A stretch of 64,000 nt of DNA from Pseudomonas tohonis (GTDB lineage Bacteria > Pseudomonadota > Gammaproteobacteria > Pseudomonadales > Pseudomonadaceae). Both the position numbers and the translations under genes were made by a program. Under the pieces are notes generated by a model, which did no database searches, had not been told where the DNA came from, and was given only the letters and a program-made list of their open reading frames with translations. Shown here piece by piece: positions 34,698-47,000 of this stretch. Position 1 is the first letter of the stretch. Each line of letters opens with the position of its first letter. The DNA lies in the NCBI RefSeq assembly GCF_012767755.2, contig NZ_AP023189.1:186001-250000 (forward strand), read 5' to 3'.

Positions 34698-35477
34698 ATG
34701 CGGATCATCAGTGTGAACGTGAATGGTATTCATGCGGCAGCCGAGCGAGGACTCCTCAGCTGGCTGCAAGCACAGAATGCCGACGTGATCTGCCTGCAAG
34801 ACACCCGCGCCTCTGCCTTTGATCTGGACGACCCGGCCTTCCAACTGGACGGCTATTTCCTCTATGCCAGCGATGCTGAAGTGCCAAGCCAAGGCGGCGT
34901 GGCGCTTTATTCGCGTTTGCAACCCAAGGCAGTGATCTGGGGTCTCGGTTTCGAGACCTGCGATCGTTATGGGCGCTACCTGCAGGCGGACTTCGACAAG
35001 GTGAGCATCGCCACCCTGCTGCTGCCTTCGGGCCAGGGCGGCGACGAGAACCTGAACCACAAGTTCAAGTTCATGGACGACTTCACCCACTACCTGAACA
35101 AGCAGCGCCGCAAGCGCCGCGAGTACATCTATTGCGGCTCGCTCTACCTCGCCCACCAGAAGCTGGATGTGAAGAACTGGCGCGACTGCCAGCAACTGCC
35201 CGGCTTCCTCGCGCCCGAGCGCGCGTGGATGGACGAGGTGTTCGGCACCATGGGCTACGTGGACGCACTGCGCGAAGTCAGCCGCGAAGGCGACCAGTAC
35301 AGCTGGTGGCCTGACAGCGAGCAGGCCGACATGCTCAACCTCGGCTGGCGTTTCGACTATCACATCCTCACGCCGGGGATGCGCCGCTCCGTACGCAGCG
35401 CACGCCTGCCGCGCCAGCCGCGCTTCTCCCAGCATGCGCCGCTGATCGTCGACTACGACTGGCTGCTGAGCATCTGA
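34698..35477 (+). CDS. crc: Catabolite repression control protein Crc
   Basis: 259 residues of the exonuclease III/endonuclease fold starting MRIISVNVNGIHAAAERGLLSWLQ. Pseudomonas Crc has lost nuclease activity and helps Hfq bind A-rich target mRNAs to repress use of poorer carbon sources. The pyrE-crc divergence and the following terminator match other Pseudomonas genomes. Genes elsewhere in the window for amino-acid and polyamine catabolism are typical Crc/Hfq targets, which is inference. Confidence 0.97.
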   Translation: MRIISVNVNGIHAAAERGLLSWLQAQNADVICLQDTRASAFDLDDPAFQLDGYFLYASDAEVPSQGGVALYSRLQPKAVIWGLGFETCDRYGRYLQADFDKVSIATLLLPSGQGGDENLNHKFKFMDDFTHYLNKQRRKRREYIYCGSLYLAHQKLDVKNWRDCQQLPGFLAPERAWMDEVFGTMGYVDALREVSREGDQYSWWPDSEQADMLNLGWRFDYHILTPGMRRSVRSARLPRQPRFSQHAPLIVDYDWLLSI

Positions 35478-35490
35478 AATCGCAAGCATG

Positions 35491-35518
35491 AAAAAAGCCG
35501 GCATCAGCCGGCTTTTTT
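35491..35518. terminator. Bidirectional terminator after crc
   Basis: AAAAAAGCCGGC-atca-GCCGGCTTTTTT lies between the convergent crc and DUF4870 genes. Confidence 0.88.
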
Positions 35519-35532
35519 CGTTTCCGCGATGG

Positions 35533-35898
35533 CTACTTCACCGGACGCCAGGTGAAGGGGTAGCGATAGGCCTGGCCTTCGTTGGCCTTGATGCCGCCGA
35601 TGATGGTCAGTACCAGCGCTATCAGACCCACCAGCGGCAGCAGCACGAAGCCGATCAGCACCAGCATCAGCAGCATGCAAAGCAGGCCGGCGAGGGTCAC
35701 GGTGATCTGGAAATTCAGCGCTTCCTTGCCCTGCTGGTCGATGAACGGATCGACGTCCTTCTTCACCTGCCAGAGAATCAGCGGGCCCAGCAGATTGCCG
35801 AAAGGCAGCACCACGCCGAGGAAAGCGGCGAAATGGCAGAACATCGCCCATTGCCTAACTTCCTGGTTGGGCTGCGGAACTTGGGTTGGCTCATTCAT
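35533..35898 (-). CDS. DUF4870 (Tic20-like) membrane protein
   Basis: 121 residues with three or four hydrophobic segments and the motif GPLILWQVKKDVDPFIDQQGKEALNFQI, diagnostic of DUF4870/Tic20-like small membrane proteins. The function is not known. It lies just downstream of rph on the same strand (22-base gap), so it is likely cotranscribed. The corresponding P. aeruginosa locus also sits between crc and rph. Confidence 0.85.
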   Translation of the reverse strand: MNEPTQVPQPNQEVRQWAMFCHFAAFLGVVLPFGNLLGPLILWQVKKDVDPFIDQQGKEALNFQITVTLAGLLCMLLMLVLIGFVLLPLVGLIALVLTIIGGIKANEGQAYRYPFTWRPVK

Positions 35899-35920
35899 GC
35901 GTGTTTCCTCGGGTGGGTGA

Positions 35921-36640
35921 TCAGTCGACCAGTGCGGCGCGCTGCAGCTCGAACAGCTCGGTGACGCCCTGCTTGGCCAGGGCCAGCATGGCGGTCAGCT
36001 CTTCCGGCTGGAAAGGCGCGCCCTCGGCAGTGCCCTGTACCTCGATGAAGCCGCCGGCATCGGTCATGACCACGTTCAGGTCGGTTTCGGCGGCGGAATC
36101 TTCAAGGTAGTCCAGGTCCAGCACAGGCTCGCCCTGGTAGATGCCGACGGAAACGGCGGCGACCATCTGCTTCAGCGGCTCGCCCTTCAGCGCGCCACGC
36201 TTCTTCAGGACCTTCATAGCATCCACCAGGGCGACCATGGCGCCGGTGATGGACGCGGTGCGGGTGCCGCCGTCGGCCTGGATCACATCGCAATCCAGGT
36301 AGATGGTGTTCTCGCCCAGCTTGCTCATGTCCAGCGCGGCACGCAGGGAGCGACCGATCAGGCGCTGGATCTCCAGGGTACGGCCACCCTGCTTGCCACG
36401 GCTGGCCTCGCGCTGGTTACGCTCGCCGGTGGCACGCGGCAGCATGCCGTACTCGGCGGTGAGCCAACCCTGGCCCTGGCCCTTGAGGAAACGCGGCACG
36501 CCGGATTCGACGCTGGCGGTGCAGATCACCTTGGTATCCCCGAATTCGACCAGCACCGAGCCTTCGGCATGCTTGGTGTAGTTGCGGGTGATGCGGATCG
36601 AACGCAGCTGGTCAGCCGCGCGGCCACTGGGACGTTTCAT
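35921..36640 (-). CDS. rph: Ribonuclease PH
   Basis: 239 residues. RNase PH trims the 3' ends of tRNA precursors using phosphate. It shows the N-terminal [38 protein letters not shown], the [24 protein letters not shown] block and the active-site segment [18 protein letters not shown]. The C-terminus is complete, unlike the E. coli K-12 frameshift. It is divergent from yicC. Confidence 0.97.
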   Translation of the reverse strand: MKRPSGRAADQLRSIRITRNYTKHAEGSVLVEFGDTKVICTASVESGVPRFLKGQGQGWLTAEYGMLPRATGERNQREASRGKQGGRTLEIQRLIGRSLRAALDMSKLGENTIYLDCDVIQADGGTRTASITGAMVALVDAMKVLKKRGALKGEPLKQMVAAVSVGIYQGEPVLDLDYLEDSAAETDLNVVMTDAGGFIEVQGTAEGAPFQPEELTAMLALAKQGVTELFELQRAALVD

Positions 36641-36778
36641 CTGGGAATACCTGTCGAGGGGAAAATCTGACGGCCATTATAGAGGGCCGCCAGCCGCTGG
36701 GACATCGCCGCGTTGGGAGGGCCGCCGCTCTGGGCTACAATCGCCCTCTTCAACCCTGCCAACACCGAGAGGAAACCC

Positions 36779-38274
<1,496 letters not shown>

Positions 38275-38280
38275 CCGCCC

Positions 38281-38306
38281 GGAAGCGCTGTTAAATCAGC
38301 GCTTCC
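38281..38306 (+). terminator. Perfect hairpin between gmk and rpoZ
   Basis: A 10-bp stem, GGAAGCGCTG/CAGCGCTTCC, with loop TTAAAT, lies seven bases past gmk. The T run (six T) comes only 15 bases later, so this may be a weak terminator or an mRNA-stabilising hairpin rather than a full stop. Confidence 0.5.
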
Positions 38307-38396
38307 ATAAATGCTGGTGATTTTTTAGACTATCCAGTCCGCTCGCCCACTCGGGCAAATGCTTCCGCATCCAAATCTAGTGCTACGAGGAACACC

Positions 38397-38660
38397 ATGG
38401 CCCGCGTTACCGTTGAAGACTGCCTGGACAACGTCGATAACCGCTTCGAGCTGGTCATGCTCGCGACCAAGCGTTCCCGTCAGCTCGCTACCGGCGGCAA
38501 AGAGCCCAAGGTAGCCTGGGAAAACGACAAGCCCACCGTTGTGGCCCTGCGTGAAATCGCTGCCGGCCTGGTGGACTACGACGTCATCGCCCAGGACGAC
38601 ATCGTCGAGGACGAGCCGCTGTTCGCCGCATTCGAGGACGAGGCCAACGAGGCCCTGTAA
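38397..38660 (+). CDS. rpoZ: RNA polymerase omega subunit
   Basis: 87 residues starting [30 protein letters not shown], the standard omega N-terminus. Omega helps assemble RNA polymerase and forms part of one ppGpp site. It is followed 60 bases later by spoT, as in most gammaproteobacteria. Confidence 0.98.
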   Translation: MARVTVEDCLDNVDNRFELVMLATKRSRQLATGGKEPKVAWENDKPTVVALREIAAGLVDYDVIAQDDIVEDEPLFAAFEDEANEAL

Positions 38661-38720
38661 GTCCATGCCGGGTCGACGTCGTACGGCGCAGGGCCGCAAC
38701 AGCCGGGAAGGAGCATCACC

Positions 38721-40829
38721 TTGCCGAGCATAGACGCCCTCGCCGAACGCCTTTCGACCTACCTCGGCAATGACCAGGTCAACCTGGTCCGCCGAGCGTA
38801 TTTCTACGCCGAGCAAGCCCATGACGGGCAGCGCCGCCGCAGCGGCGAGGCCTACGTCACCCACCCGCTCGCCGTCGCCAGCATCCTCGCCGACATGCAC
38901 ATGGACCATCAGAGCCTGATGGCCGCCATGCTGCACGACGTCATCGAGGACACCGGCATCGCCAAGGAAGCGCTCACCGCGCAATTCGGCGATACCGTCG
39001 CGGAGCTGGTGGACGGGGTCAGCAAGCTGACCCAGATGAACTTCGAGTCCAAGGCCGAGGCCCAGGCCGAGAACTTCCAGAAGATGGCCATGGCCATGGC
39101 GCGCGACATCCGCGTGATCCTGGTCAAGCTGGCCGACCGCCTGCACAACATGCGCACCCTGGAAGTGCTGTCCGGCGAGAAGCGCCGGCGCATCGCCAAG
39201 GAAACCCTCGAGATCTACGCCCCCATCGCCAACCGCCTGGGCATGCACAGCATGCGCATCGAGTTCGAGGACTTGGGCTTCAAGGCGATGCACCCGATGC
39301 GCTCCGAGCGCATCCGCGCAGCCGTCCGCCGCGCGCGGGGCAACCGCAAGGAAATCGTCAACAAGATCGAGGAATCGCTGACCCACTGCCTGGCCCGCGA
39401 AGGCATGGAAGGCGAGGTCATCGGCCGCGAGAAGCACCTCTACAGCATCTACAAGAAGATGCGCGGCAAGCGCCGGGCCTTCAACGAGATCATGGACGTC
39501 TACGCGTTCCGCATCATCGTCGACAAGGTCGATACCTGCTACCGCGTGCTCGGCGCCGTGCACAACCTGTACAAGCCGCTGCCAGGCCGCTTCAAGGACT
39601 ACATCGCCATCCCCAAGGCCAACGGCTACCAGTCCTTGCACACCACGCTCTTCGGCATGCACGGCGTGCCCATCGAAATCCAGATCCGCACCCGCGAGAT
39701 GGAAGAGATGGCCAACAACGGCATCGCCGCCCACTGGCTGTACAAGTCCGCCGAGGACGACCAGCCCAAGGGCACCCACGCCCGCGCGCGCCAGTGGGTC
39801 AAGGGCGTGCTGGAACTGCAGCAACGTGCCGGCAACTCCCTCGAATTCATCGAGAGCGTGAAGATCGACCTGTTCCCGGACGAGGTCTACGTCTTCACAC
39901 CCAAGGGCCGCATCATGGAGCTGCCCAAGGGCTCCACGGCCGTCGACTTCGCCTACGCGGTGCACACCGACGTCGGCAACACCTGCATCGCCTGCCGCAT
40001 CAACCGCCGCCTGGCGCCGCTGTCCGAACCGCTGCAGAGCGGCGAGACGGTGGAGATCGTCACCGCCCCCGGCGCGCGGCCCAACCCGGCCTGGCTCAAC
40101 TTCGTGGTCACCGGCAAGGCCCGCACCCACATCCGCCACGCCCTCAAGCTGCAACGCCGCTCCGAGTCCATCAGCCTCGGCGAACGCCTGCTGAACAAGG
40201 TGCTGGCCGGCTTCGAAAGCGGCCTCGACCGCATCGCCCCCGAGCGTGTGCAGGCCGTGCTGGCCGAGTACCGCCTGGACGTGATCGAAGACCTGCTCGA
40301 AGACATCGGCCTGGGCAACCGCATGGCCTATGTGGTCGCCCGGCGCCTGCTGGCCAGCGAAGGCGAACAGTTGCCCAGCCCAGAGGGCCCACTGGCGATC
40401 CGCGGTACCGAAGGCCTGGTGCTCAGCTACGCCAAGTGCTGCACGCCGATCCCGGGCGACCCCATCGTCGGCCACCTGTCCGCCGGCAAGGGCATGGTCG
40501 TGCACCTGGAAAGCTGCAAGAACATCGGCGACATCCGCCACAACCCGGAGAAATGCATCCAGCTTTCCTGGGCCAAGGACGTCGCGGGCGAGTTCAACGT
40601 CGAACTGCGCGTCGAACTGGAGCACCAGCGCGGCCTCATCGCCCTGCTGGCCAGCAGCGTCAACGCCGCCGACGGCAATATCGAGAAGATCAGCATGGAC
40701 GAGCGCGATGGCCGCATCAGCGTCGTCCAGCTGGTGGTCAGCGTGCACGACCGCGTGCACCTGGCCCGCGTGATCAAGAAGCTGCGCGCGCTGAAAGGGG
40801 TGATCCGCATCACCCGGGTGCGCGCGTAG
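38721..40829 (+). CDS. spoT: Bifunctional (p)ppGpp synthetase/hydrolase SpoT
   Basis: 702 residues. Domains in order: HD hydrolase ([23 protein letters not shown]), synthetase ([28 protein letters not shown]), TGS ([31 protein letters not shown]), a helical/zinc-finger region ([15 protein letters not shown]) and a C-terminal ACT domain. The HD residues are intact, so hydrolysis is expected. The start codon is TTG at 38721, preceded by GGAAGGAG nine bases upstream; no better ATG exists near the family start ([10 protein letters not shown]). Cotranscription with rpoZ is likely. Confidence 0.97.
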   Translation: MPSIDALAERLSTYLGNDQVNLVRRAYFYAEQAHDGQRRRSGEAYVTHPLAVASILADMHMDHQSLMAAMLHDVIEDTGIAKEALTAQFGDTVAELVDGVSKLTQMNFESKAEAQAENFQKMAMAMARDIRVILVKLADRLHNMRTLEVLSGEKRRRIAKETLEIYAPIANRLGMHSMRIEFEDLGFKAMHPMRSERIRAAVRRARGNRKEIVNKIEESLTHCLAREGMEGEVIGREKHLYSIYKKMRGKRRAFNEIMDVYAFRIIVDKVDTCYRVLGAVHNLYKPLPGRFKDYIAIPKANGYQSLHTTLFGMHGVPIEIQIRTREMEEMANNGIAAHWLYKSAEDDQPKGTHARARQWVKGVLELQQRAGNSLEFIESVKIDLFPDEVYVFTPKGRIMELPKGSTAVDFAYAVHTDVGNTCIACRINRRLAPLSEPLQSGETVEIVTAPGARPNPAWLNFVVTGKARTHIRHALKLQRRSESISLGERLLNKVLAGFESGLDRIAPERVQAVLAEYRLDVIEDLLEDIGLGNRMAYVVARRLLASEGEQLPSPEGPLAIRGTEGLVLSYAKCCTPIPGDPIVGHLSAGKGMVVHLESCKNIGDIRHNPEKCIQLSWAKDVAGEFNVELRVELEHQRGLIALLASSVNAADGNIEKISMDERDGRISVVQLVVSVHDRVHLARVIKKLRALKGVIRITRVRA

Positions 40830-40857
40830 CAGAACCCCCAGGACCAAGGAGTTCCGC

Positions 40858-41238
40858 ATGAGCAAGACCGTGATCAACAGCGACAAGGCCCCCGCCGCCA
40901 TCGGCACCTACTCCCAGGCGATCAAGGCCGGCAACACCGTCTACATGTCCGGGCAGATCCCGCTCGACCCCAAGACCATGGAACTGGTGGAAGGCTTCGA
41001 AGCCCAGACCGTCCAGGTGTTCGAGAACCTGAAAGCCGTCGCCGAAGCCGCTGGTGGCTCCTTCAAGGACATCGTCAAGCTCAACATCTTCCTCACCGAC
41101 CTGTCGCACTTCGCCAAGGTCAACGAAGTGATGGGCCGCTACTTCGAACAGCCCTATCCCGCCCGCGCCGCCATCGGCGTCGCCGCCCTGCCGCGCGGCT
41201 CGCAGGTGGAAATGGACGCCATCCTGGTGATCGAATAA
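40858..41238 (+). CDS. ridA: RidA, 2-iminobutanoate/2-iminopropanoate deaminase
   Basis: 126 residues, an archetypal Rid[39 protein letters not shown], with the catalytic arginine in [13 protein letters not shown]. It removes reactive 2-aminoacrylate-type enamines. It follows spoT by 28 bases, a conserved arrangement. The paralogue at 14820 in the dad cluster is more divergent. Confidence 0.95.
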   Translation: MSKTVINSDKAPAAIGTYSQAIKAGNTVYMSGQIPLDPKTMELVEGFEAQTVQVFENLKAVAEAAGGSFKDIVKLNIFLTDLSHFAKVNEVMGRYFEQPYPARAAIGVAALPRGSQVEMDAILVIE

Positions 41239-41297
41239 CGATCGCCCGTGCGGGGCGCAGGCCCCGCCGCTCCACCCGCTTCAGGAAGGAACCCGCC

Positions 41298-42035
41298 ATG
41301 CGCTCGACCCTCGCCCTGCTGATCGCCACGGCCGTCCTCGCCGGCTGCTCCAGCGCGCCCACCGACCCGAGCGGCATCTGGATCAACCAGACCGCCATCG
41401 ACGAGGCCGCCAAGGAGGGCAAGCTGCGCGAGTCCCTGCTCGCCTACGGTCCCAACCTGGAATGGCAGATCGACGCCAAGGCCGGCACCGCCAACTACAG
41501 CAACGGCTTCGAGCTGGGCGAAGGCCGCCTGGTCAGCCAGGGCAAGGCACACTGGCGCGTCGACTTCTACGGCGATGAATTCCACGAGCAGCTCAGCCTC
41601 AATGGCAAGGAACTGGTACAGAAAGCCAGCGAGAACCTGCCCGAGCAGCGCTTCGTCCATCCCGCCAAGCCCGCCGCGGCCGACGCCCCGGAAGGCAGCA
41701 GTTTCGAATATGCCCTCTACCAGGCCTACCTCGGCGGCACCTGGAAGATCCTCGAAGGCACGGGCCAGGGCGGCCTGGTGCTGTTCCACCCCGACGGCCG
41801 CCTCGAAGGCCTGCCCGGCGCCGACCGTTTCGCCCTGTGCCTGGCGGGCGACTGCGCCGCCATGAGCGGCGAAAACGACAGCATCTGGCTGCAACTGGGC
41901 GCCCAGGGCAACCCCTGGATCTTCGTCCACGACGGCAACCGCCTGGAGATACTCGAGGCCGGCAACCGTTCGCAGATCGACGAGATGCCCGAGTACGCCC
42001 CCGGCAAGCGCGCCTGGCTGCTGGAACGCCAGTAG
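41298..42035 (+). CDS. Hypothetical lipoprotein
   Basis: 245 residues. A lipoprotein signal (MRSTLALLIATAVLAGC) with the lipobox LAGC is followed by a soluble domain containing several aromatic beta-strand-like segments and a single CLAGDC pair that could form a disulfide. I recognise no family. It lies 59 bases after ridA with an AGGAAGGA site before the ATG and may be part of the same transcript. Confidence 0.75.
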   Translation: MRSTLALLIATAVLAGCSSAPTDPSGIWINQTAIDEAAKEGKLRESLLAYGPNLEWQIDAKAGTANYSNGFELGEGRLVSQGKAHWRVDFYGDEFHEQLSLNGKELVQKASENLPEQRFVHPAKPAAADAPEGSSFEYALYQAYLGGTWKILEGTGQGGLVLFHPDGRLEGLPGADRFALCLAGDCAAMSGENDSIWLQLGAQGNPWIFVHDGNRLEILEAGNRSQIDEMPEYAPGKRAWLLERQ

Positions 42036-42039
42036 GCCC

Positions 42040-42660
42040 TCAGCAGGCGCCGGCCACCAGCCACGCGCCCAACGCCGCCAGCAAGGCCCCGCAGGCCCTG
42101 TCCAGCAGCGCCACCCGGCGCTGCAGCCAGAGCCGCCAGCGCGAATGCCCCAGCAGGCGCACCAGCCCCATGTCCCAGGCCAGCACCACCAGGGTCATCC
42201 ATAGCATCGACAGCCCCAGCCCCCATCCGGGCATTGCCGCACCCCGCAGCGCGCCGAACAGCCCCGCGTAGAAGATCGGCAGCTTGGGGTTCAGGCTGCT
42301 CGCCGCCAGCCCCTCCAGCATTCCCCGCCGCCAGGAGCCCTCCGCTCCGGTATCGCCCTCCTCGGGCAGTTGCAGACGGCGCCGCGCCACCAGCGCCTGT
42401 CCACCCAGCCAGAGGAAGTAGGCGCCGCCCAGCAACTGCAGCCCCCGCCACAACCCGCCGCCCTCGGCCGGCAGCAGGCTCAATGCCAGCAGCACCAGCA
42501 GCATGCTCGCCAGGTTGGCCAGGGCGATGCCCGTCGCGCAGCCGTCGGCATGATGGCGGCCCCGGGTCAGGGCAGCGCGCAACAGCAGGAAGAAGTCCGG
42601 GCCGGGGGACAGCAAGGCGGCGAAGTGGGTGCCGGCGACCAGCAGGAACAGAGCGAACAT
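42040..42660 (-). CDS. LysE/RhtB family amino-acid exporter
   Basis: 206 residues with about six hydrophobic helices and the family start FALFLLVAGTHFAALLSPGPDFFLLLR. RhtB-type proteins export amino acids such as homoserine, threonine or cysteine; the substrate is not known here. The start at 42660 has GGAGG at the right distance, while the open frame runs 12 codons further upstream. It lies 67 bases downstream of the AraC gene on the same strand; that pairing suggests local control. Confidence 0.85.
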   Translation of the reverse strand: MFALFLLVAGTHFAALLSPGPDFFLLLRAALTRGRHHADGCATGIALANLASMLLVLLALSLLPAEGGGLWRGLQLLGGAYFLWLGGQALVARRRLQLPEEGDTGAEGSWRRGMLEGLAASSLNPKLPIFYAGLFGALRGAAMPGWGLGLSMLWMTLVVLAWDMGLVRLLGHSRWRLWLQRRVALLDRACGALLAALGAWLVAGAC

Positions 42661-42727
42661 CGAGAGGGCCTCCAGGGATCGAGGCACCAGTGTCATGGCC
42701 TGGGAGCGGCCCGGTCTTGGAGAAAAC

Positions 42728-43513
42728 TCAGGTGCGCGCGGCGCGGCGGAACTGCCCCGGGGTCACCCCGGTGAAGCGCTTGAAGGTGCCGGAGAAGTGC
42801 GCCTGGTCGTAGAAGCCGAGGCCGAGCGCTACCTCCAGCGGCGTCTGGTCCCCCAGCAGCAGGCGCTTGGCTTCGCGCACCCGGCGCTGCAGCAGGTAGG
42901 TGTGCGGCGGCACGCCATAGGCACGGCGGAACGCCTCGATCAGGTGGCGTGGATGGCGCTGCACCAGCGCCGCCAACTGCTCCAGGCTGACGGCCTCGGC
43001 ATGGTGGGCCTCCAGGTAGTCGCGCAGGAAGGCGGTCATGCCCCCATCCCGGCTCGCCGGCGCCGCCGCGCGCAGCCCGCCATGGCGCACGAAGACGCGC
43101 TCCAGCAGCGCCAGCAGCTCGCTTTCCAGGGTCAGCGGATCATTGCGCCCGAACTCCTCGGCCAGGCGCGCCAGCCCCGCCGCAACGGCACCGTCGTCCA
43201 CCGGGTTGAGCGCGGTGAAGCCGGTCGGCAGGCGCTTGCGCCCCAGCAGCGCCGGGAGGCGCGCTTCCTCGACATAGAGCATGCGGTAGACCAGCCGCTC
43301 GCTGATGGCATGCCCGGTATGCGGCTCCTCGGGGTTCATCAGCGACAGCGTGCCCGCCGCCAGGGCATGGCGCGCGCCCCGGCACTGGTAGCCGCCGATA
43401 CCCTGGAGGATCGCACCGATGGCGAACGCATCGTGGCTGTGACGGCCGAAGGGCTGCCCGGAGAAATCCGCATGGAACAACTCCACCCCCGGCAGCCAGG
43501 GGCGGGCGAGCAT
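42728..43513 (-). CDS. AraC-family transcriptional regulator
   Basis: 261 residues. The N-terminal cupin-like arm (HADFSGQPFGRHSHDAFAIGAI, MNPEEPHTGH) is followed by two C-terminal helix-turn-helices ending ALGLGFYDQAHFSGTFKRFTGVTPGQFRR. AraC genes of this type next to LysE/RhtB exporters commonly control them. The start at 43513 is inferred from where similarity begins; the very long frame extending to 44179 overlaps the neighbouring epimerase gene on the same strand and is a shadow. Confidence 0.85.
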   Translation of the reverse strand: MLARPWLPGVELFHADFSGQPFGRHSHDAFAIGAILQGIGGYQCRGARHALAAGTLSLMNPEEPHTGHAISERLVYRMLYVEEARLPALLGRKRLPTGFTALNPVDDGAVAAGLARLAEEFGRNDPLTLESELLALLERVFVRHGGLRAAAPASRDGGMTAFLRDYLEAHHAEAVSLEQLAALVQRHPRHLIEAFRRAYGVPPHTYLLQRRVREAKRLLLGDQTPLEVALGLGFYDQAHFSGTFKRFTGVTPGQFRRAART

Positions 43514-43530
43514 GCGATTGGCGTCCAGGC

Positions 43531-44388
43531 TCAGGCCCCCTTCAGCACGGCGGCGTAGCCTTCGCGGTAGCTGGGGTAGAGCGGTCGCCAGCCCAGCGCC
43601 CGGGCACGGGCGTTGCTGCAGCGCTTGCTGCCGGCACGGCGCACGGTGGACTCCTCCGCCCACTCGGTGACACCCAGGGCCTCGCGCAGCCAGCCCACCA
43701 CCTCGTGCAGCGGCGCCGGCGCATCGTCGACGCCCAGGTAATCCCCGGCGAGCTCGACACCGCGGGCATCGGCCTGGAGCAGGTAGGCCAGCAGGCCAGC
43801 GGCGTCTTCGGCGTGGATGCGGTTGGCGAACAGCGGCGGCTCGCTCACCACGCGGTAGCCCATGCGCACCTGCTTGAGCAGCCATTCGCGGCCGGGGCCG
43901 TAGATGCCGGTCAGGCGCACCACGGTCGCCGGGATGCCACTGCTGCGGGCGAGGCGCTCGGCCTCCAGCATGATCCGCCCGGAATAGCTCTCCGCCTCGG
44001 CAGGCGAATCCTCGTCGACCCACTGGCCATCCGCCTGGGCGTACACGCCGCTGCTGGACACGAAGAGCAGGCGACGCGGGCGCTGGCCGGACTGCTCCAG
44101 CCAGGCCAGCACATGACGCAGGCCCTCGACATAGGCGGAGCGGTAGCCGGGCTCGTCGTGCCGGGTGGCGGCGGCGCAATAGACCAGGTAGTCCAGCTGG
44201 CCCTGGGGCCAGGCCTGCGGGCGGGCGGGTGCTTCAAGGTCACCCGCGACCGGCAGCACGCCGACAGGCAGTGCCGAGGCATTTCGTCGCAACCCGTGGA
44301 CGGGCCAGCCCGCTTCGAGCATACGTACGGCGAGCCGGCTGCCGACATCGCCGCAGCCGGCGATCAGCAAGGAGGGGGAGGCGGACAT
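43531..44388 (-). CDS. NAD-dependent epimerase/dehydratase-like SDR (YeeZ-like)
   Basis: 285 residues, extended short-chain dehydrogenase. The N-terminal Rossmann motif is [17 protein letters not shown], followed by [20 protein letters not shown] and the active-site-type segment [11 protein letters not shown], where the usual YxxxK is altered to YSGRI. It resembles E. coli YeeZ, of unknown substrate. The replaced catalytic lysine makes classical redox or epimerase activity doubtful. Confidence 0.8.
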   Translation of the reverse strand: MSASPSLLIAGCGDVGSRLAVRMLEAGWPVHGLRRNASALPVGVLPVAGDLEAPARPQAWPQGQLDYLVYCAAATRHDEPGYRSAYVEGLRHVLAWLEQSGQRPRRLLFVSSSGVYAQADGQWVDEDSPAEAESYSGRIMLEAERLARSSGIPATVVRLTGIYGPGREWLLKQVRMGYRVVSEPPLFANRIHAEDAAGLLAYLLQADARGVELAGDYLGVDDAPAPLHEVVGWLREALGVTEWAEESTVRRAGSKRCSNARARALGWRPLYPSYREGYAAVLKGA

Positions 44389-44590
44389 AGGGGGCGGGCT
44401 CCAGGGAAAAGTGCAGAGCATAGGGGGCGCAGGAGCAATCGCCAAACCCCCGCCGCCGGGCCGGACAAAGGTAATAAAGTTACATTGTCACTTTTATAAA
44501 CAAGAATTACTTGCAATAATGTTCGCCCTTTTGTCCGTGATACCTCTATCGAATACGGACGAAACCGCAATTTTCTTTTCAGGTCCGGCC

Positions 44591-45745
44591 ATGAAACCTA
44601 TTGCATCCCTCGTCCAGCCCACCCTCGTCTCTCGCTTTTCCCGCCCCGTCGCGGCGCTGATGATCAGCCTGATGCTGCTCCCGGCTGGCGCGGCGCTGGC
44701 AGAGGAACCCACCAGTGCCGCCCCGGCAGCGGTCGAGGCCCCGGCAACCGCAGCGGCATCGGATGCCGCGCAGGCCGCCCCGGCGCAGGCTGGCACACCG
44801 GAGTCGGTCGGCCTGACCGCCCTGCGCGAGTCCATCGACACCCTGGGCCCGCAGGCCACCCCGGAGCAGATCCGCGAGGCGACCCGCCAGAAGATGCAGG
44901 AGCGTGGCGCCTCCGCCGAGGAGATCACCACCACCATGGACCGCCTCGCCGAAGGCGAGAAGCTCGGCCAGGACCTGGCCGCCGCGCTGAGCGGCGCCGC
45001 CCTGGATGGCGCGCTGGCCGGCGAGGAAGCCGACAACGGCCTGGGCCACGACCTGTCGCCCTGGGGCATGTACCAGAACGCCGACGTGGTGGTTAAGGGC
45101 GTGATGATCGGCCTGGTACTGGCCTCGATCCTCACCTGGACCGTCTGGGTCGCCAAGGGCATCGAGCTGCTGGGCGCCAAGCGCCGCCTGCGCGAGGAGC
45201 TGGCCCGGCTGAAAGCTGCACGCAACCTGCCGGAAGCCGCCGAAAGCGCCAGCCGCGAAGGCAGCCTGTCACGCGTCCTGGTGCACGACGCCCTGGAAGA
45301 GATGAAGCTCTCGGCCAACACCCGCGAGAAGGAAGGCATCAAGGAGCGCGTCAGCTTCCGCCTGGAGCGCCTGGTCGCCGCCAGCGGCCGGCAGATGAGC
45401 CAGGGCACCGGCGTACTCGCCACCATCGGTTCCACCGCGCCCTTCGTCGGCCTGTTCGGCACCGTGTGGGGCATCATGAATAGCTTCATCGGCATCGCCA
45501 AATCCCAGACCACCAACCTCGCCGTGGTCGCCCCCGGCATCGCCGAGGCCCTACTGGCCACCGCCATGGGCCTGGTGGCGGCGATTCCAGCCGTGGTGAT
45601 CTACAACGTCTTCGCCCGCTCCATCGCCGGCTACAAGGCCCAGGTGGCCGACGCTTCCGCCCAGGTCCTGCTGCTGGTCAGCCGCGACCTGGACCACCTG
45701 CCTGCCGACCGCAGCCAGGCCCCGCACATGGTCAAGGTGAGCTGA
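44591..45745 (+). CDS. exbB: TonB-system proton channel protein ExbB
   Basis: 384 residues, longer than E. coli ExbB (244) because of an N-terminal signal-like helix and an Ala/Pro-rich region of about 130 residues, as in other Pseudomonas ExbB proteins. The MotA/TolQ/ExbB domain with three helices occupies the rest; [28 protein letters not shown] is diagnostic. With ExbD it uses the proton gradient to energise TonB. The AT-rich upstream region (about 44470-44540) may hold a Fur site around GCAATAATGTTC, but I could not match it well. First gene of exbB-exbD-tonB. Confidence 0.93.
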   Translation: MKPIASLVQPTLVSRFSRPVAALMISLMLLPAGAALAEEPTSAAPAAVEAPATAAASDAAQAAPAQAGTPESVGLTALRESIDTLGPQATPEQIREATRQKMQERGASAEEITTTMDRLAEGEKLGQDLAAALSGAALDGALAGEEADNGLGHDLSPWGMYQNADVVVKGVMIGLVLASILTWTVWVAKGIELLGAKRRLREELARLKAARNLPEAAESASREGSLSRVLVHDALEEMKLSANTREKEGIKERVSFRLERLVAASGRQMSQGTGVLATIGSTAPFVGLFGTVWGIMNSFIGIAKSQTTNLAVVAPGIAEALLATAMGLVAAIPAVVIYNVFARSIAGYKAQVADASAQVLLLVSRDLDHLPADRSQAPHMVKVS

Positions 45746-45749
45746 TCCG

Positions 45750-46172
<423 letters not shown>

Positions 46173-46913
46173 ATGAGCCAGGCAAAACGCAACCTGTGGT
46201 GGGCCTTCAGCCTCCTCGTCGTGTTCGGCATCCATGCACTGGTGTTCGTCTGGGCCCTGTTCTGGCACGCCACCGTCGAGCCCATCGAGCTGCCGCCGGC
46301 GGCCATGATGATCGAGCTGGAACCGCTGCCCGCGCCGGCCCCCGTGCCCACTCCGCCGCCGCCCCCGCGCGTCGAGCCGGAACCGGACCCGCTGCCCAAG
46401 CTGGCCGAGGCGCCGAAGCCGACCATCGCCATCGCGCCCAAGCCGAAACCCAAGCCGAAGCCGCCGAAACCCAAGCCCCCGGAGCCCAAGCCCGAGCAGA
46501 AGCCCCAGGAGCAGGAATCGACCAAGGAGACGGTTTCCGCGCCGACCACGGCGGCACCGAGTGACGCCAAGCCGGCCGCGCCGCAACAGAGCATGGCCAG
46601 CGCGCCCTCCCAGGCGAGGGAAACCTGGCAGAGCAAGCTGATGGCTCACCTGGCACGCTTCAAGAAGTACCCGGAAGACGCACGTCGCCGGAACTTCGAG
46701 GGCGTCAACCGCCTGCGCTTCACCGTGGACGGAGAAGGCAAGGTCACCGCCTACAGCATCACCGGCAAGTCGGGCAGCGCCTCGCTCGATCGCGCCACCC
46801 TGGAGATGATCCGACGCGCCCAGCCGCTGCCGCCCCCTCCGCCGGAGCTGCTGACCGACGGCGTGCTGGAAGTGACGGCCCCCTTCGTCTACTCCCTGGA
46901 TCGCCGCCGCTGA
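46173..46913 (+). CDS. tonB: TonB energy-transducing protein
   Basis: 246 residues: one N-terminal transmembrane helix (LWWAFSLLVVFGIHALVFVWALFW region), a Pro/Lys/Glu-rich rigid spacer (about residues 50-115), and a C-terminal TonB box-binding domain (YPEDARRRNFEGVNRLRFTVDGEGKV). The start codon abuts the exbD stop. It drives siderophore and vitamin uptake through outer-membrane receptors. Confidence 0.93.
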   Translation: MSQAKRNLWWAFSLLVVFGIHALVFVWALFWHATVEPIELPPAAMMIELEPLPAPAPVPTPPPPPRVEPEPDPLPKLAEAPKPTIAIAPKPKPKPKPPKPKPPEPKPEQKPQEQESTKETVSAPTTAAPSDAKPAAPQQSMASAPSQARETWQSKLMAHLARFKKYPEDARRRNFEGVNRLRFTVDGEGKVTAYSITGKSGSASLDRATLEMIRRAQPLPPPPPELLTDGVLEVTAPFVYSLDRRR

Positions 46914-46919
46914 GTTGAT

Positions 46920-46940
46920 CCGCCCCCGCAAAGGGGGCGG
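46920..46940 (+). terminator. GC-rich hairpin after tonB
   Basis: An 8-bp stem, CCGCCCCC/GGGGGCGG, with a 5-base loop lies seven bases beyond the tonB stop. There is no T run, so termination may be weak or rho-aided. Confidence 0.5.
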
Positions 46941-47000
46941 CTGCTGTTGGTTCCATTGAGAGCAGCCGCTATGCTTGGGCCACTCCAATGGAATAAGACT

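Noticed and set aside
42728..44179. Long version of the AraC gene reaching into the epimerase gene
   Set aside because: The extra 222 residues are a frame-shifted copy of the same-strand epimerase gene; the AraC fold begins near 43513.
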